Source: Larix kaempferi
Lineage: Eukaryota > Streptophyta > Pinopsida > Pinales > Pinaceae
Length of the DNA: 64,000 nucleotides
Direction of reading: 5' to 3'
Assembly: GCA_027924585.1 (NCBI GenBank)
Contig: BSBM01000151.1
Location: 9,953,501-10,017,500, forward strand
Shown here: in pieces, positions 31,061-43,590 of the stretch
Layout: each line of letters begins with the position of its first letter
Numbering within the stretch: position 1 is the first letter of the stretch
Made by a program: the position numbers and the translations under genes
The notes under the pieces: generated by a model
The model's input: only the letters and a program-made list of their open reading frames with translations
Databases searched by the model: none
Told to the model about the DNA's origin: nothing

Positions 31061-33854
31061 GATTTTGGGTGGATGCAAAACTGCATTTGGTATAGGTTTG
31101 TCTATGGTCAAAGGACCTTGTGAAGGAGGAATAGTGGATGCATATGTGGAGGATTTGTTAGTATTACCCCCATTAGATTCCTTATCGAGAACATAATCAT
31201 ACATATGTGCCCTAGTGGATAAGTTGACGGTTTCACTATGCATCATAAGAACATGAGCGGTTGTGGATGGTTCTCCTTGAGAAGGAGTGGATTGTTGTGC
31301 GACCAATTGTTGTTGTTGTGTGGGGAAGGGGTATGTTAAAACCACGGGTTGAGGGTTTTATTTGAGAAACTTTTGGACTTTTCACAATGTGGACATTCTT
31401 TTGTGAAGTGGTCGTCACCGCACAGTAAGCATTGATACTTATCCTTCCTTATCGGTTTGGTGTCAGGAGGGTCGGGATTGTTCTTGTGTTCCTGCTGGTT
31501 AGAAGATTTCTTGGATTTAACTTTGTTTTTATTTGTTTTACCACTGGATTTATGAGATGAAGCAGATTAGAATGAATTCACCTCCGCAGTGGAAGCATGA
31601 CTGGGTGAATGGTTGGTGTTATTACCAGCTTGTGACGAGGTTGGGGTTGGAGCCATGTTTCTTTGTGATCCAACCGATTGAGTAGCAGGCTGGGTATGAA
31701 TGGAACCAATGATGTCGTTGGCATGTGATCCCATGGGGGGTTTCGTTGGGTCATGTGTGGGGTGAGGGGAATTGGTAATTATGTCGTATAATGTGCAAGA
31801 TTGAGCATAGAATAGGTCTAAGTACTGGGCATGTGAAATAAATTGTTCTTCTGTAACTACCCCACCCATAGCAACGTCTTTGGATATGAAAGGTAACAAT
31901 GATTTAGTAAACCAATCAACCAATAGTTGATCTGGAATGGGAGCCTTAATAAGTCGACGTCTTCTTCTCCATTAATGAATATGATCGGAAATATGAGTGG
32001 AGGTTGATTGTCGGAGGGAAGTTAAAATATCCATGCCGGTTTCATAATGGATAGATAATTGGAAATGTGTAAGAAAATTCATAGCCAAGGATCAAAAGTC
32101 GGCGAAAGAGTGTGGTGGTAATTCGATGTACCATTTGGTGGTTGTGCCGGTGAGGGTACATTGAAAAAGCCTCAAACATATAGAATCACCCATTAATGAG
32201 TTCGAGGAACACCACAAATGATATGTCATTATGTGGTTTTTTGGATCCTAGTCGGGTTTGCCATGAAACTTGGGTATGCCCGATGGTAGTTTCACATGAA
32301 TGGGTGGCCAATTCATTCCATGTTGAATGGCATAGTTGGTCAAACGTGACAGATCTAGTATATCTAAAGTACCCATAAATGGTAACTGTCGGTTTGGATG
32401 CGGGTACTAGTAATATTGGTAAGGTAGTTGAGTACCAGTAGGATTGTAGATCGATTGATCGTAAGGTCCTCCCATAGAGGGTTGGCCATATGGTGGAGGT
32501 CCTCCTCCATTGGGGGGTGGACCGGATGGGGGTCCTCCACCCAAATGAGGGGTTCCTACAGAGTGAGGGGGTTGTCCAGATGGTGGGGGTGGAGGTGAGA
32601 CAAGTGGTGGAGGTGGGACAGGTGGTGCGGGAGGGGGTGGGCCACTGACTTGGGGTCCAGTTAGTAGAAATATATGATGCCCCCATGGGGTGTTTGTGTG
32701 TCTGGGTTAAGGTACTCCGGGATAAATATTTCCTGGAGTAGTTTGATAGAGTTGACCCGTTTCTATATTGTGATTACCTGGATATGTGTACTCCCATGGG
32801 GGTTGGGCCCACAGAGATGGCCCTCCCATGTAAGGATCCCACGAAGGTTGTCCCATTAATGGAGGTGGACCTCCAATCGTACTATAGGCCATAATCAAAG
32901 GTTGTCCTCCACTTCTATGTTGTCCACTAACTAGAGGTTTCCCCCTAGTTAGATTTTGTCCACTGACTAGAGGTTTTCCCCTAGTTAGATTTTGTCCGCC
33001 AACCAAATTTTACTTGGTAATTGTGTTTTGACCACTGAATATAGGTTTCCCTATGGCCATGTATTGAACACCAACTAGAGGGTGGCCTCTGATTAGACTT
33101 TGTGTCAGAGGTTGTTTTCCAATTATGAAGTTAACAGTGGCTGAAGGTTTCCCTCCAGCTGTTGGGTTCAAAAGCGGTCTAGAACTGACCAAATGATTTT
33201 GATGTGCACTAGGCAGGAAATATGGTTGGCTTGGTTCGTAGGGGGTCATATTAGGCACAAAAATTCCTGGTGAAGGTAGAGTAAAAGAATGTATAGGGGA
33301 GTGGTGTTCAGGATTCACTTCTTCCGAAGTGGATTGGAAAGGGAAACTCTGGAGCCTTACCCGTTCTCCAAGTGTCTGTAAGCGAGCCATGGTCTCTTGA
33401 AGTTGTGCAAAAAAAATATGTTCGGGACAATTCTAGTAGGGTGAAAAGGTGGTGGTGTCTCCACAGTCAGTGGTGAACCAAAATCACAAATAACGTGTCC
33501 TAAGGAGGTCCCCCAAAATGACGCAGTTGGACCAAAAGCAGTTTCTATCGGGTCATCTGGAGGTCTAGTGAATAACCAATCAACATCCCTAGGGTGACCT
33601 TCAAGCGAGAGATGGAAATATGTGTCATGTGAAGGAGGTTGTTCCACCAATAATGGTCCCATAGGATCAGTGATGGGAGGATTTACAGGAGGAGAAAAGT
33701 TCCCTCCTGATTCGGTGGTCGGAATCCCTTCTTTGCGTGATCCAGTTGTAGTGGGTTGGTCCATATATGCTCCTGTGTTTCCTTCTTCACTAAGGAGATA
33801 TTCAAGTGGCAAATTTTGTATTCTACGAGATCTCCTTAAGGGTTGTTCATCCAT
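31061..33854 (-). pseudogene. gag: Element C gag
   Basis: Likely start ATG 33854 (MDEQPLRRSRRIQNLPLEYL). A Pro/Gly-rich middle follows, with degenerate 12-residue repeats (SGQNLTRGKPLV, 32930-33000). The capsid-like part (about 32320-31780) reads LPSGIPKFHGKPD, HLWCSSNSLMGDSI, TTKWYIELPPHS and DWFTKSLLPFISKDV, matching the Gag of A but with in-frame stops. A CX2CX3HX4C-type knuckle (CLLCGDDHFTKEC) lies near 31395-31435. Frames change several times. Confidence 0.78.
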
Positions 33855-35920
33855 AATGGCTGATGAAAGTATTCTCTTGAGAGTATTATAAATAAAAACA
33901 AACTTCAAGTCCTACTCAAGCTAAAGCCGCAAGCAAACTTATATGATAGGTGGGATTAAGAGATGGATCCTCACGGGAGTGTCCAACAATAATACTATAG
34001 GGTCCAACAATAAAACTCGGCCAAATATTTCAGAGCACTAACCAGGGAAGATTGGGACCATACCCCTGACTGTATTACTCGACTACCTGACAGTACATGC
34101 ATAGTATCTCCCCGAGTGTTGTTCTCCGTGTATTTCCATGCCAAGATGGCCAATGGTTGACTCAGATGGTTTCAGGATCCTGGTGTGGTCTCCCTATATA
34201 TGCAAGGTACATGGGAGCTCCACTTCGTAGTAGTGTTGTCTAATGCACAATCGTTCAACACGAGCCTTCCTATATAGCGTCGAGTACGTGAAGTACCTTT
34301 CTATATACCCGTAGGTACGTGAAAGACCGTTCGGTATACCGACTAGTACGTGGAAGAATTGTAATCCCTCGGGATGCAGTGCAAGCAGATCACGACAACT
34401 GCTACGTTTAAAGATGCTGGAACATGTCTCTAACCTATTACACGAGTTTCTAAATATTTTAACTTATACCACTGCTTGATTTTATCTTGTACGGTTAGGT
34501 GGATGCATGAAGTGTAGACTCGAACCAATATGCATAAATAAGCTAAATGAGGTGCAAGTCTTTTGTCTTTCGATGAAAACTATCTAAGGAAAGGAGAGAA
34601 ATCTGTCTTCCCCTAAATGAACAAAATACCCCTTTACACTTTATTTTCCAACCAAACCAAAAGACTAAGAACACTCTTTCAATCAATCCAACAAACCAAA
34701 AATAACACACCAAACCAAAAGATTTTTCTTTTTCCTTTTTCAAATAAGTTAAATCTACAAGCCAAAACGAAAAGTTGAACTTATTTTAATCGCAATATTT
34801 CTGATTTTTAAACCAAGGAACAAAAGAGGTAAAGAGAAATTCAAAAAGTATGAGAGCATTCAGTATTCGTTTCAATAGCTTTGAAAAGGCCCAATTCCCA
34901 CTTAATTGGAGAGATGAAGAAAAACTCTTTTTAAAACGAACAAGAAATAAGCATGCACATCTTTTAGCTCTTTCAAAGTTTTTCAAACAACTATCAAAAC
35001 CACTAATGCTCTTTTCAACAATCTCAAGCAATGCACTCAAGATGAAGAGAGTAAAATATTTGATTTTCCCTACTAATGCATTCAACAATTCCGAGAATGA
35101 TGTAACATCCTTTGCCTTGAATCAAAATATGAGAGATCATTCAATGTTGCAATCTCTAAATAAAGAAATTCTTAAGAAATCAATCACCCAAAAAGTGTTA
35201 CAACTCAAGATTCACACCAAATTGCACCAAAACCACAACAACATAAGCTTCTCAAAGACTTAAAATTCAAAGCAAAACATATCAGGGATTCTCGAAGAGT
35301 CACAAGACTAGTTTCACTTGCGAGGGATTGGAAATACCCAAGGCAAAGGAAGTGGCCGCTTGAATACCTAGGACTAACTAAGAAGTCAAATCGAGCTCTA
35401 AATCTCACAGTAAATCAAGGAAAGAAACGATCCAAATTTGAGAAAGAATATGGTTGAGACAAGTGGAACACAGATCTTAGGAAACCAATCAAATCCAATT
35501 TTAATGGGAAACTTAACCCTAGATACCAAGCTTTGGAGGGTGACGCGACTTGCAGATATACATCAGAGTGTCAAGACCCCAGTGATGCGGCTTGTACACG
35601 GGGAGAGAGCATCAGTGACGCTTTTTGAAAACTGACAAATTGCATCAGTGACACAATCTGTCTTAAGGAAAGGTGCATCAAAATTACAGAGACACAACTA
35701 TGACACTACCAAGGTGCGTCAAGCGAGATCCAAGCTTGAAAAAATAAAAAATCCCAAACCAAAAAGAGGTAATTGTCTGAGTTAAAGATCCCTAATAGAG
35801 ACTCAATCACCTAGTAACTCACAGGAAGGCAGATCCAAAATAAAGAGGCAAAATGAAAGTCTTTAAGAGGATAAACAAAAAAAAATCAAATCATAACTTA
35901 AGCAATCCAAATACTATGGA
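33855..35920 (-). other. Element C 5' leader
   Basis: About 2 kb without a supported gene. Around 34255-34370 it has three loose copies of a 'tatac..gtacgtg' repeat of about 40 bp. The 33-bp array is at 35576-35690. A plus-strand frame at 34850-35263 shows no domain and is not called. Confidence 0.65.
35576..35690. repeat. 33-bp array with GCATCAGTGACGC core in the C leader
   Basis: Units at 35576, 35609, 35642 and 35675, exactly 33 bp apart; the second is GCATCAGTGACGC and the third GCATCAGTGACAC. The period equals that of A and E; the core is of the type found upstream of C's PMD gene and in J's leader. Confidence 0.75.
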
Positions 35921-35940
35921 ATCTCCCCAGTATGGTCGCC
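35921..35940 (-). other. Element C primer binding site
   Basis: On the minus strand TGGCGACCATACTGGGGAGA starts four bases after the LTR. It belongs to the same 'TGGCGAC' class as the sites of A, E and J. Confidence 0.75.
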
Positions 35941-35944
35941 AATT

Positions 35945-36909
35945 TTGTTTCAAGACACTTCGTCTATGCAGACAAGGACAAAGCTCTCTAGTCTAAATGT
36001 TATAGATCTAGAACAAAACACTATAGAACATACAAGCTTTCCTAGATTGATCAAATTATAAAATATGCAAAGGGATTGCTTACCTTGCAAATGTAGTGAT
36101 GTCTCCTTGCTTGATGTATCCCTTGATCTTCAACTGCAAAACAAGATACAACAAACAAGTGGAGACACAAAAATGATAATAAAATGCAATATTGATTAAT
36201 ATAAACTAGTGGTCAAGGAAACTAATTCTAAAGATCTATAATGCACAATAAACCTTTATGGAAAGAGTATATATTATTGTATTAATGAAAGTAAAGAAGA
36301 GGAGATTACAACATTTTTCTTGACGTATAAATTTCTTCCAAATGATATTTTCCTCAAAGATCCAATCTTGGCTCCAATGGATGAATGGGTTTCAACTCTA
36401 GCAGAATTTCTCCAGCATTTGGGTGCTCTAATTCATCCTCTCCTAACTATGAAGAGGAGGCTTGTATATATAGGCCAAAGAGGATATAAGGGGTTGAGTA
36501 TTTGATGGAGAAGGCTAAGGGATCATCCCAATAAGTTAGGGGATCGACTGCCACCTTCACTGATTTATTGGGATAAGCCTCCACGAAGACATTCGTTCTA
36601 GAATGCTCCCAAAGCTTCTCTTTTTCTTTCCTAACTAACAATGACACACTTTTTCGACTAGAAACTTGGGTCATCGAAAGGTGACACACGTTGTTCAAAT
36701 TCAAACAGTGTCAGCGACACGCTTTATCAATATTCAAAGCGCATCATCAAGGATCTGATGCACTATGTCAATGTGCAAGGTGCGTCAATGTGACAACATA
36801 AGAAAAAACCAAGCCAACTCCCTTCCTTAAGTCAACTTGACATCAATGCTTTAGGGATTAGCACAAGACAAGGATACATATCTCATGATGACGAGATTTT
36901 GGTGTAACA
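35945..36909 (-). repeat. Element C 5' LTR
   Basis: 965 bp. On the minus strand TGTTACACC...TTGAAACA. It matches 21841-22678 over most of its length. It includes motif copies of the GCGTCA type (36708-36795), which are also in the 3' LTR. Confidence 0.87.
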
Positions 36910-37380
36910 TTTGGTCGGAGTGGATATTTAATCATATTTTAAGTTTGAATTCATTGATTTTCTGAAGTCGATGGAAACCCCCAGGTCAACTTGAATCTTC
37001 TAAAAATCAAGGTCATGCTATGGTTTTTATAGAGGTTTACATAATCAAATTTGAAACTATTTCGTGATCCTTAGATGCATGTTGAAGTAACATAGTAGGG
37101 GGTTCTAGTTTCAATTTATCTTCCAAGAGGTACACTAACTTGTTGAGAGCCAGAAATCAAATTTCTTACTTTTCTTTCATTTCATCTCATTTTTTTGTTC
37201 AAACTATGACTTTTTTATATTGATAGTAAGGTATCTTTCAAAATGATTAATAGATTCAGAGTTAATAATAGATGATAATATATTTAATTTTTGGTTTTAT
37301 ATTTTTTCGGGGAGCCAACGTGTGCCACATCAACATTATAAATGTGATGCATCTCACCCACTTGGGATGTGGAAAGCACC
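36910..37380. other. Unassigned sequence right of element C
   Basis: Nothing recognised. The frame at 37272 begins in unassignable sequence before pol similarity starts. Confidence 0.5.
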
Positions 37381-37686
37381 TCTTGATGCAATTATCTCTT
37401 CTAGTGCACTCCAATATCCACCCAATATTTCATGTTTCTTGTTTGAAGAAGGTTATGGGGTATAATTTCCTCAATCAAACTACCTTATCAGAACTTTATG
37501 AAGAAGGCTCCATTTTGGATCCAACTAGAAATAGTTTTGGCCACCTGAGAGAGATGCCTTTGCAATTACCCTATCCAATATGTTCTCATGAAATGGAAGG
37601 AGATTAAACCAGAAGATGCTTCTTGGGAATTGTTATCCATTTTGCAGTGGTTTCCCCATCTCTAGCCTTGAGGACAATGTTGCTTT
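37381..37686 (+). pseudogene. pol: Element K: 3' end of a chromodomain gypsy pol
   Basis: HPIFHVSCLKKVMGYNF, LSELYEEGSILDP and, in another frame, a remnant of the tail corresponding to IQQQFPHL of element B. A close relative of B's integrase C-terminus and chromodomain, with only this end preserved. Confidence 0.75.
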
Positions 37687-37701
37687 TGAAGGGTGAGGGC
37701 A
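37687..37701 (+). other. Element K polypurine tract
   Basis: GAAGGGTGAGGGCA before TGTTAGGG, as in B. Confidence 0.7.
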
Positions 37702-38030
37702 TGTTAGGGTCCTACCTGAACCCCTCTACTTTGAGGGTATTGATGAGTACTTTACTGATGTACAAGGCCATATCCTTTGAACAAGGCCTATTAAATAACT
37801 AGTTGACAGTTACTGAATGTAAAAGGGTCTCTTTATTAATTAATACCCTCCAGGTGGACGACCCTATTTAATAGTGGGGCCATAGGTAATTAAGGTTTTT
37901 GTTATCGATGCACTATATATAGAGTAGATGGTTTTGTAATGTGATCAAGGATTGCCATTTTATTTGGATCTATACTCACAGGAGGTTTCCCCCTCAAAGA
38001 GATCAGTCAACATTTCTCTCTCTTTTGGAC
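37702..38030 (+). repeat. Element K 3' LTR (right end uncertain)
   Basis: Begins TGTTAGGGTCC after the polypurine tract. It contains a TATA-like ACTATATATAG at 37911-37921 and AGGAGGTTTCCCCCTC, which parallels AGGAGGTTGCCCCCTC in the LTR of B. The end could not be fixed. Confidence 0.6.
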
Positions 38031-38206
38031 ATCACTTATGCAAGGGTTATTTTTTAGGTTCTACCAATTTCTCTCTCTTGTGTTTTTTGTTCAACTATGG
38101 TATTCTATTGCAATATGTTATTTTTCTTTGCAATTATGGAGTTAAGTACAAAACACATTCAACAAATTTAGTTGCTCTATCTACATTTTTAGCATGGAAT
38201 TACTCT

Positions 38207-38588
38207 TCCTTTGTATATGCAATGGGTACAATTACGTCAATTAGGGCCAATGGTCAAAACCCCAAGCACACCTGAAAAGGGATATGGCCAAAAGAGTTGT
38301 ACAGGGCTCTATTTTACCTATGTTTAACATAATCAAGTCTCTTACCCCATGTACATGGATGCTTAGATTTGAACATTTTCAATAGATGCACAATCATTTT
38401 GTTGACTACCTATGTTTGTATATCGGTTTGTGAGTGGAAAGTAGTCTATTTGGTTATCTTGGTTTCCCTTAGAGACCACAACTTGGACCAAAAATTACTC
38501 AGCAAATTATTGTCCCTATCTAAAATAATGACCCATGACAACCCAAAATGTACCCAAACATGCTTAGCAATGGATTTTGTTGTCATAT
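38207..38588 (-). pseudogene. pol: Element G integrase, downstream half
   Basis: Minus-strand text HVWVHFGLSWVIILDRDNN, LLSNFWSKLW, TTFHSQTDIQT, VVNKMIVHLL and NRALYNSFGHIPFQ: an old gypsy integrase catalytic core with stops. Its upstream half is on the other side of element F at 42577-42690, so F inserted into this gene. Confidence 0.78.
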
Positions 38589-38898
38589 TATTGGGAAGCC
38601 TCTTAGGCCCTTGTAAATGCCATGACACATTGTGATACGATAATAGCTTAAATGAATACAGGAATATGTAAATGTAAATGTATAAATAAATTAACTGATG
38701 AGTGTGTAAGAGAGCTTAATAAATGGTTAGGTGATGTCGGTTGAAACCAACCTAACCACCATATTGTATAATTACTCATGAATAATGGATGCAAAGTGAT
38801 TAGTTAACACCTTCCTACATATATCTATGAGTATTCATGTGTGTATTTGCCAATATGTAGTCCTTTCTTGAATGCATGTTGAAACCCTAGTTTCAACA
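38589..38898 (+). repeat. Element F left LTR
   Basis: 310 bp, starts TATTGGGAAGCC (TG decayed to TA), ends GTTTCAACA; similar to 42271-42576 throughout. Confidence 0.82.
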
Positions 38899-40319
38899 CT
38901 TTGAAATTGTTGCCATTGCAAGAATAGTATTGGGTTGAGAATCTTGGAGGTGGACCTCTCTTGGGTTGGTGAAAACAACACAGGAGGAATCCACTTACAC
39001 TCAAAGATGAGAAGAAATTATGAGATGAGGAAAAATTTGCAAGTTAATGTCTTGTTCAAGGATGAAATAATGCATGATGGAGCATGTGTTGAAGAAGAAA
39101 TGAAAAAGTGTGGACACCCTCCAACATCTCCAATTTAAATAGAAAGACAAGTATATTGTACTTGGAAGAAATTTTGTAATGAAAATAGAGAGAAAAATTG
39201 ACCTATTTATTAGGAAAAATGTATTGAAATTCTGTGTGAGAAAACAAATGTGTAAATGACAATCTAGGAATCATTGGCCATTTTAATTGGAAGATGCTCT
39301 AGGTTATTTTTGTGCATAAATATCATCTCTCTATCATTCTTGAATTTCTCATGTGTCCAACTAGCTAAATTATGAGTATTGAAACATAAGGCATTATGAT
39401 AAAACTTGCTTTTGATAATTAGATTGCATGCTACCTAATTCATATTTATTTTATTCCAAACAAAAGTACAAATTTGAAATTTGCACATAGATCTCTAGAT
39501 GGCTTCAAAATGCTTATATGTAGTATGCATGAATACCAACTAGTTAATGCATTGTAGTTGACTTTCAAATTTGAAGTTAGGAATGAATCAACTCGATGTC
39601 CATGTTGAGTGGCGTGTAGATATCTATTCCTTTCCATTTATTGTTTTATTGAATTAATAAACAATTATGATGTAGGAGAATAAGTGGTGTATGATTGGAA
39701 GTTGTTAGACCTTGAATTTTGAGGGGGTTTAAATATTCAATCGATGAAAAAAATTGTCCGATTGATTATAGTAGGAGGTTACTTGGTGATCACAGTTTGT
39801 GTGTTTATGTTAATTTTATTTTAGAATTGAAAGTATACCTCAAAGGCAAGATCAATGTAGGAAGAAGAAAACTATTGAACTTTTATCTAGTCAACAAAGT
39901 TGTGTTGTTATCTATAGGGCAATGTGAAATAATATAAATGTTGTTAGTAGTGGAGAACATTGAAAGAAGAATCTCATGAAGGAAAGCCTCTAGTGCGTAC
40001 GTGACAACAACACATCGAATAGATAGAATAAAAGTCACAACAAGATTAAGGTTAGAGGTCATGTTTATGATGTAGAAAATCTTTATTGTGAAAATGTTGA
40101 AATCTAAAACAAGAAGGAAAATCAGAAGTCTACCATGATGTTTTCGATAAATCTTTCTCCTTATTCTATCAATATAATGCATCCAAATGTTTCCAAAGAG
40201 CATTTTGGTGATGGTCATGGCATCTATTAAAGGGCATTTTTTAGAGTGTTTTTCTGGTTGTTGAGTTATAAGACTGATGCCTACCACAATTTTGAGTGCA
40301 AATGATAAGTGAGGAAAAT
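38899..40319. other. Element F interior, left part
   Basis: AT-rich; short frames at 38935 and 39719 show no domain. No gene supported. Confidence 0.6.
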
Positions 40320-40985
40320 TAAATATTCTCTCTATTCAAAGGTAGTTGGTAACACTGTAAAAAACACTATTTTTTTAAAATGCAGGTTCTTTTACAAATC
40401 AACTGCTTATCCATTATATAGAGTCATTCTAAAGGACAATTGATTCCTATTAGATATTGGCAAGTCAAAAGTTATTTGATTTTTTTTAAAGGGTCCCATA
40501 TTGCTATGTACCTTAATATCATAATAAGAAATCTATAGCAAAAATAATAGAATATAGCATGAATTTCAAATGAAATTGACAGAATTACCACAACAATAAA
40601 CAATTGTAGATGATCATATAACACAAGAGCAATACCTTTATTCATGAATGCAATGTTCACTTGCTTATTCAAGGGGGAAACCTCCAGATGAGCAGAGATC
40701 CCATTACAATATACTTCACAGGATATCTTATTACATTGCTTATACTCCTTTATATAGTTTCTAGTGAAGGAACTTTCTAGTAAGCAGAACCTTCTAGTAA
40801 GCCTTTTCACAATAGTTTATTTCTAACCTCCTTGAAACTTTCTAATAGGTGGATCCTTCTAGTAAGCTTTCTTACAAATATTGCTTTCACGCTATATCTA
40901 CTTTACATGCCTTATTTAATATAGATGGCCTCAATACATAACAATCTATATATCTATTTAAGGGGGTTATGTTAGGGCCCTAACA
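40320..40985 (-). repeat. Putative solo LTR, minus strand, inside F
   Basis: On the minus strand it starts TGTTAGGGCCCTAACA (palindrome 40970-40985), has ACTATATAAAGG near 40756 and CTGGAGGTTTCCCCCTTG near 40672, the same order of marks as the LTRs of B and K. Left limit uncertain and no target duplication found. Confidence 0.45.
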
Positions 40986-42270
40986 CGTGTCTAATGTTCA
41001 AAGAGGAGACTCACTAATTATTATAAAAGAGTTACATGAAGGATATTAGTCAATATCAATAGTTGGAAAAACTAGTATGTTTTCAGGTTGGTTGAGTTAG
41101 TTGAATTAGTAAGGTGGCAATGTAAGTCATTACTCAGTACTTAGTTGACAACATTTAGGTCAAGTTAATAAAAATCCTAGTACCAACAAAATAGTCTTAT
41201 GAGAAAAGATATTGAACTTACTAACAATTATATTATTAAATAGTCATACTAACATAGATTAGTCATTTAGTCATATGTTAGTGGAGTCAAGATGCACGTG
41301 TACAAAATCCTAGAATAGTGAGTAAGAGCCATGCTTCATGTAACATATAATGTAGACTCTAGTACATTGCTAGAGACTTGAAATTTCTTTGATAAATTTG
41401 AAGAATTAATAGAGCATCCATTGAGAACACCCATGATTGATAGAGCATCTAGTAAGAACACCCATTATTGATCAAGCTAAGAAATGAGTTTGATTAGGAA
41501 ATGATAACATAGAGATAAAGCATTGGCATGGAGAATTAATTGATATTTTCTACAACATAAGCAATTGAGCATTGGAGTTGAGCACTTTATTGAGAGATGT
41601 TGCAGTGTTGAAGTTAAGCATTGATCAAGAGTTATTGAACATATTGAGTGAGCATGCAAACTTGTAGAGATTATTGATTTCTATATTCTCACTACAATGG
41701 AAAGAAAAGAAAGCATCAAGAAAGAGACATCAAATGACACATTCACAAAGAGTTTAAAATAAAATATGATGTCATAAGAACAAATGAGATGATGGATCCC
41801 TTTGTATCAATTAGTTATGGAGTAGTTCCTTGGGTTGTGATCACAAATACGAGAACAAGAAGTGGAGCATTGGGTCAATAGGATGCTAACCCTACCTTGG
41901 GTAAGTCTATAAGACCAACTAGGTGACAAACATGAAGAAACTATGATGGTTCCTAAGGTTGCATTTCTAGTGGAGTTTCATGTCGATAGAATGTTATCCC
42001 TATATGTATTGAGATATGAAGGCTATATGTGGAAGTGGAAACAATCACAACAGTTCTTAATATGGAAGAAATGTTGTAAGAGTAAAAGGTAATAATAAAC
42101 CTTGTATATGTGCATCTTCTTATACACCTGGAAGCTATTGAAACTAATTTACCTATGTAAACTAGTATGCATGGTTGATGCACAACACGGATACTTTGGC
42201 TAGAGAAGAGACCTAGGATGTTGTTGCATAATTGCTTCGGGACAAAACAATACTTTGAGGTCGGGGAATA
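40986..42270. other. Element F interior, right part
   Basis: No gene recognised. It ends in the purine-rich stretch before the right LTR. Confidence 0.6.
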
Positions 42271-42576
42271 TGTTGGGAGGTCTCTTAGGCCCTTGTACAT
42301 GTAATCACACATTGTAATAAGATGATAGCCTAAGTGAATATATGAATATGTAAACATAAATGTATAAGTAAATGATGACTATGTAAGAGAGCTTACTGGA
42401 TGGTTAGGTGATATCAACTAAAACCACCCTAACCATCATATGATTGTATAAGTACTCATAAATAATGAATGAAAATTGTTTAGTTAATATTTCCACATTT
42501 ATATTTGAGTGTTCATGGATGTATTTTCCAGTATGTAGTTTTTTCTTGAATGCATGTTGAAACCCTAGTTTTAACA
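42271..42576 (+). repeat. Element F right LTR
   Basis: 306 bp, TGTTGGGAGGTC...TTTTAACA. Confidence 0.82.
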
Positions 42577-42690
42577 GATACTCTTCTTGCAGGATGCCAA
42601 AATGGCCATATTAGAGAATTGATTGAAAACCACATATACATAATTTTTACCATGCTTCATTGAGGGTTGATCCAAAATGGATCAATATAT
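42577..42690 (-). pseudogene. pol: Element G integrase, upstream half
   Basis: Minus-strand text MKHGKNYVYVVFNQFSNM and AILASCKKSI, which leads into HVWVHFGL at 38570 when F is removed. Confidence 0.7.
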
Positions 42691-43590
42691 AATTTTTCAC
42701 CTATTCGAATATTTCAGGGTTAGAATATTGGATGAATTATCTTGTAGGGACCATTTTTGGAGCAAGTCTCACTTTCTAGATTTGGGGTCGAAAACTATTT
42801 GAAAAATTTCAAGGCCATTTTAAGCGATTAAATGACACATTTTTTCGCAAAAAATTACTTTCAACCAAGTTGTGATGTTCTACACACCAAGACCTTTGCA
42901 ATGGTCCAAAAATCACCTCAAACGAAGTCCGTATGAAGAAGTTATGCATCCTGTAAGTTGACCTATCCAGTTGACCACCATGGTACTAAGTGGATTCAAC
43001 ATCAACTCTCATTTTTCACACATGTGGACCTTTAATAATATTCTATAAGGACAAAAACACTAACCCTAATCAAGAGTTGAGACATGCAAAAAAACCCTAA
43101 AATTAACCCTATAGGACTATCAGGCTTGTTAAATACTGGGTCGATAGGAGAAGAAGGGGGTTTCATTCTTTTGATGTATTGTATTGTTCCATAGTTGAGA
43201 AAACCACATAGGGGTGGATATTAGAGCATAATAGAGGAGATAGGAGATCTTGTAGTAGCCATTTTGGCTGCAGAGTGATAGGTAACTAAATAGAGAGTAC
43301 CATTTCCTTTGTATTTGCATTTTGATATAAAGAGCAAGGCATAGTCCTCATTTGTGGCTGGGCTTTTCCCCATAGTGGGTTTTCCCAAGTTATATCTTGT
43401 GTTATTGTGTGGATTGTGTACTTATTTTCTCTATTTTTCTCTTTTAGTTCCATTATATTCAATATTTTATGGAATTAAATTAACACAATGAACTAATTTG
43501 TAAGATCCGTTGTGATGAACTGATCTAGTGGAATATCCATGGTAGTTTACAGATCAAGGGTAGACCTAAAATGTCATCCATGGATATTAA
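42691..43590. other. Unassigned, partly LTR-like
   Basis: No gene. The stretch at about 43350-43480 (ttttccccatagtgggtttt, then pyrimidine-rich) resembles the end of a plant copia LTR, but I could not find its borders. Confidence 0.4.

Larger units (their letters stand above)
21829..36909 (-). mobile_element. Element C: decayed Tat-like Ty3/gypsy retrotransposon, minus strand
   Basis: Minus-strand order: 5' LTR (36909-35945), primer site, leader, gag, protease, RT, RNase H, integrase, aRNH, antisense PMD pseudogene, long 3' region, polypurine tract, 3' LTR (22678-21829, truncated). Same order as A, and protein segments are recognisably similar, but LTRs are unrelated in sequence. Most coding parts have stops and frameshifts. 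The outer end of the 3' LTR is missing at the junction with A. Confidence 0.88.
38589..42576 (+). mobile_element. Element F: non-coding LTR retrotransposon
   Basis: Two LTRs of about 310 bp (38589-38898 and 42271-42576) enclose 3.4 kb without any recognisable retroelement protein. A purine-rich TTTGAGGTCGGGGAATA before the right LTR suggests plus orientation. No standard primer site was found after the left LTR. It looks like a LARD-type non-autonomous element. Flanks (catat and gatac) match at three of five bases. Confidence 0.75.

Noticed and set aside
34850-35263. 137-residue plus-strand ORF in the C leader
   Set aside because: No motif, Lys/Asn-rich as expected from AT-rich DNA, antisense to a leader.
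42271-42576. Element F as a Ty1/copia element
   Set aside because: No tRNA-iMet primer site and no copia protein between the LTRs.
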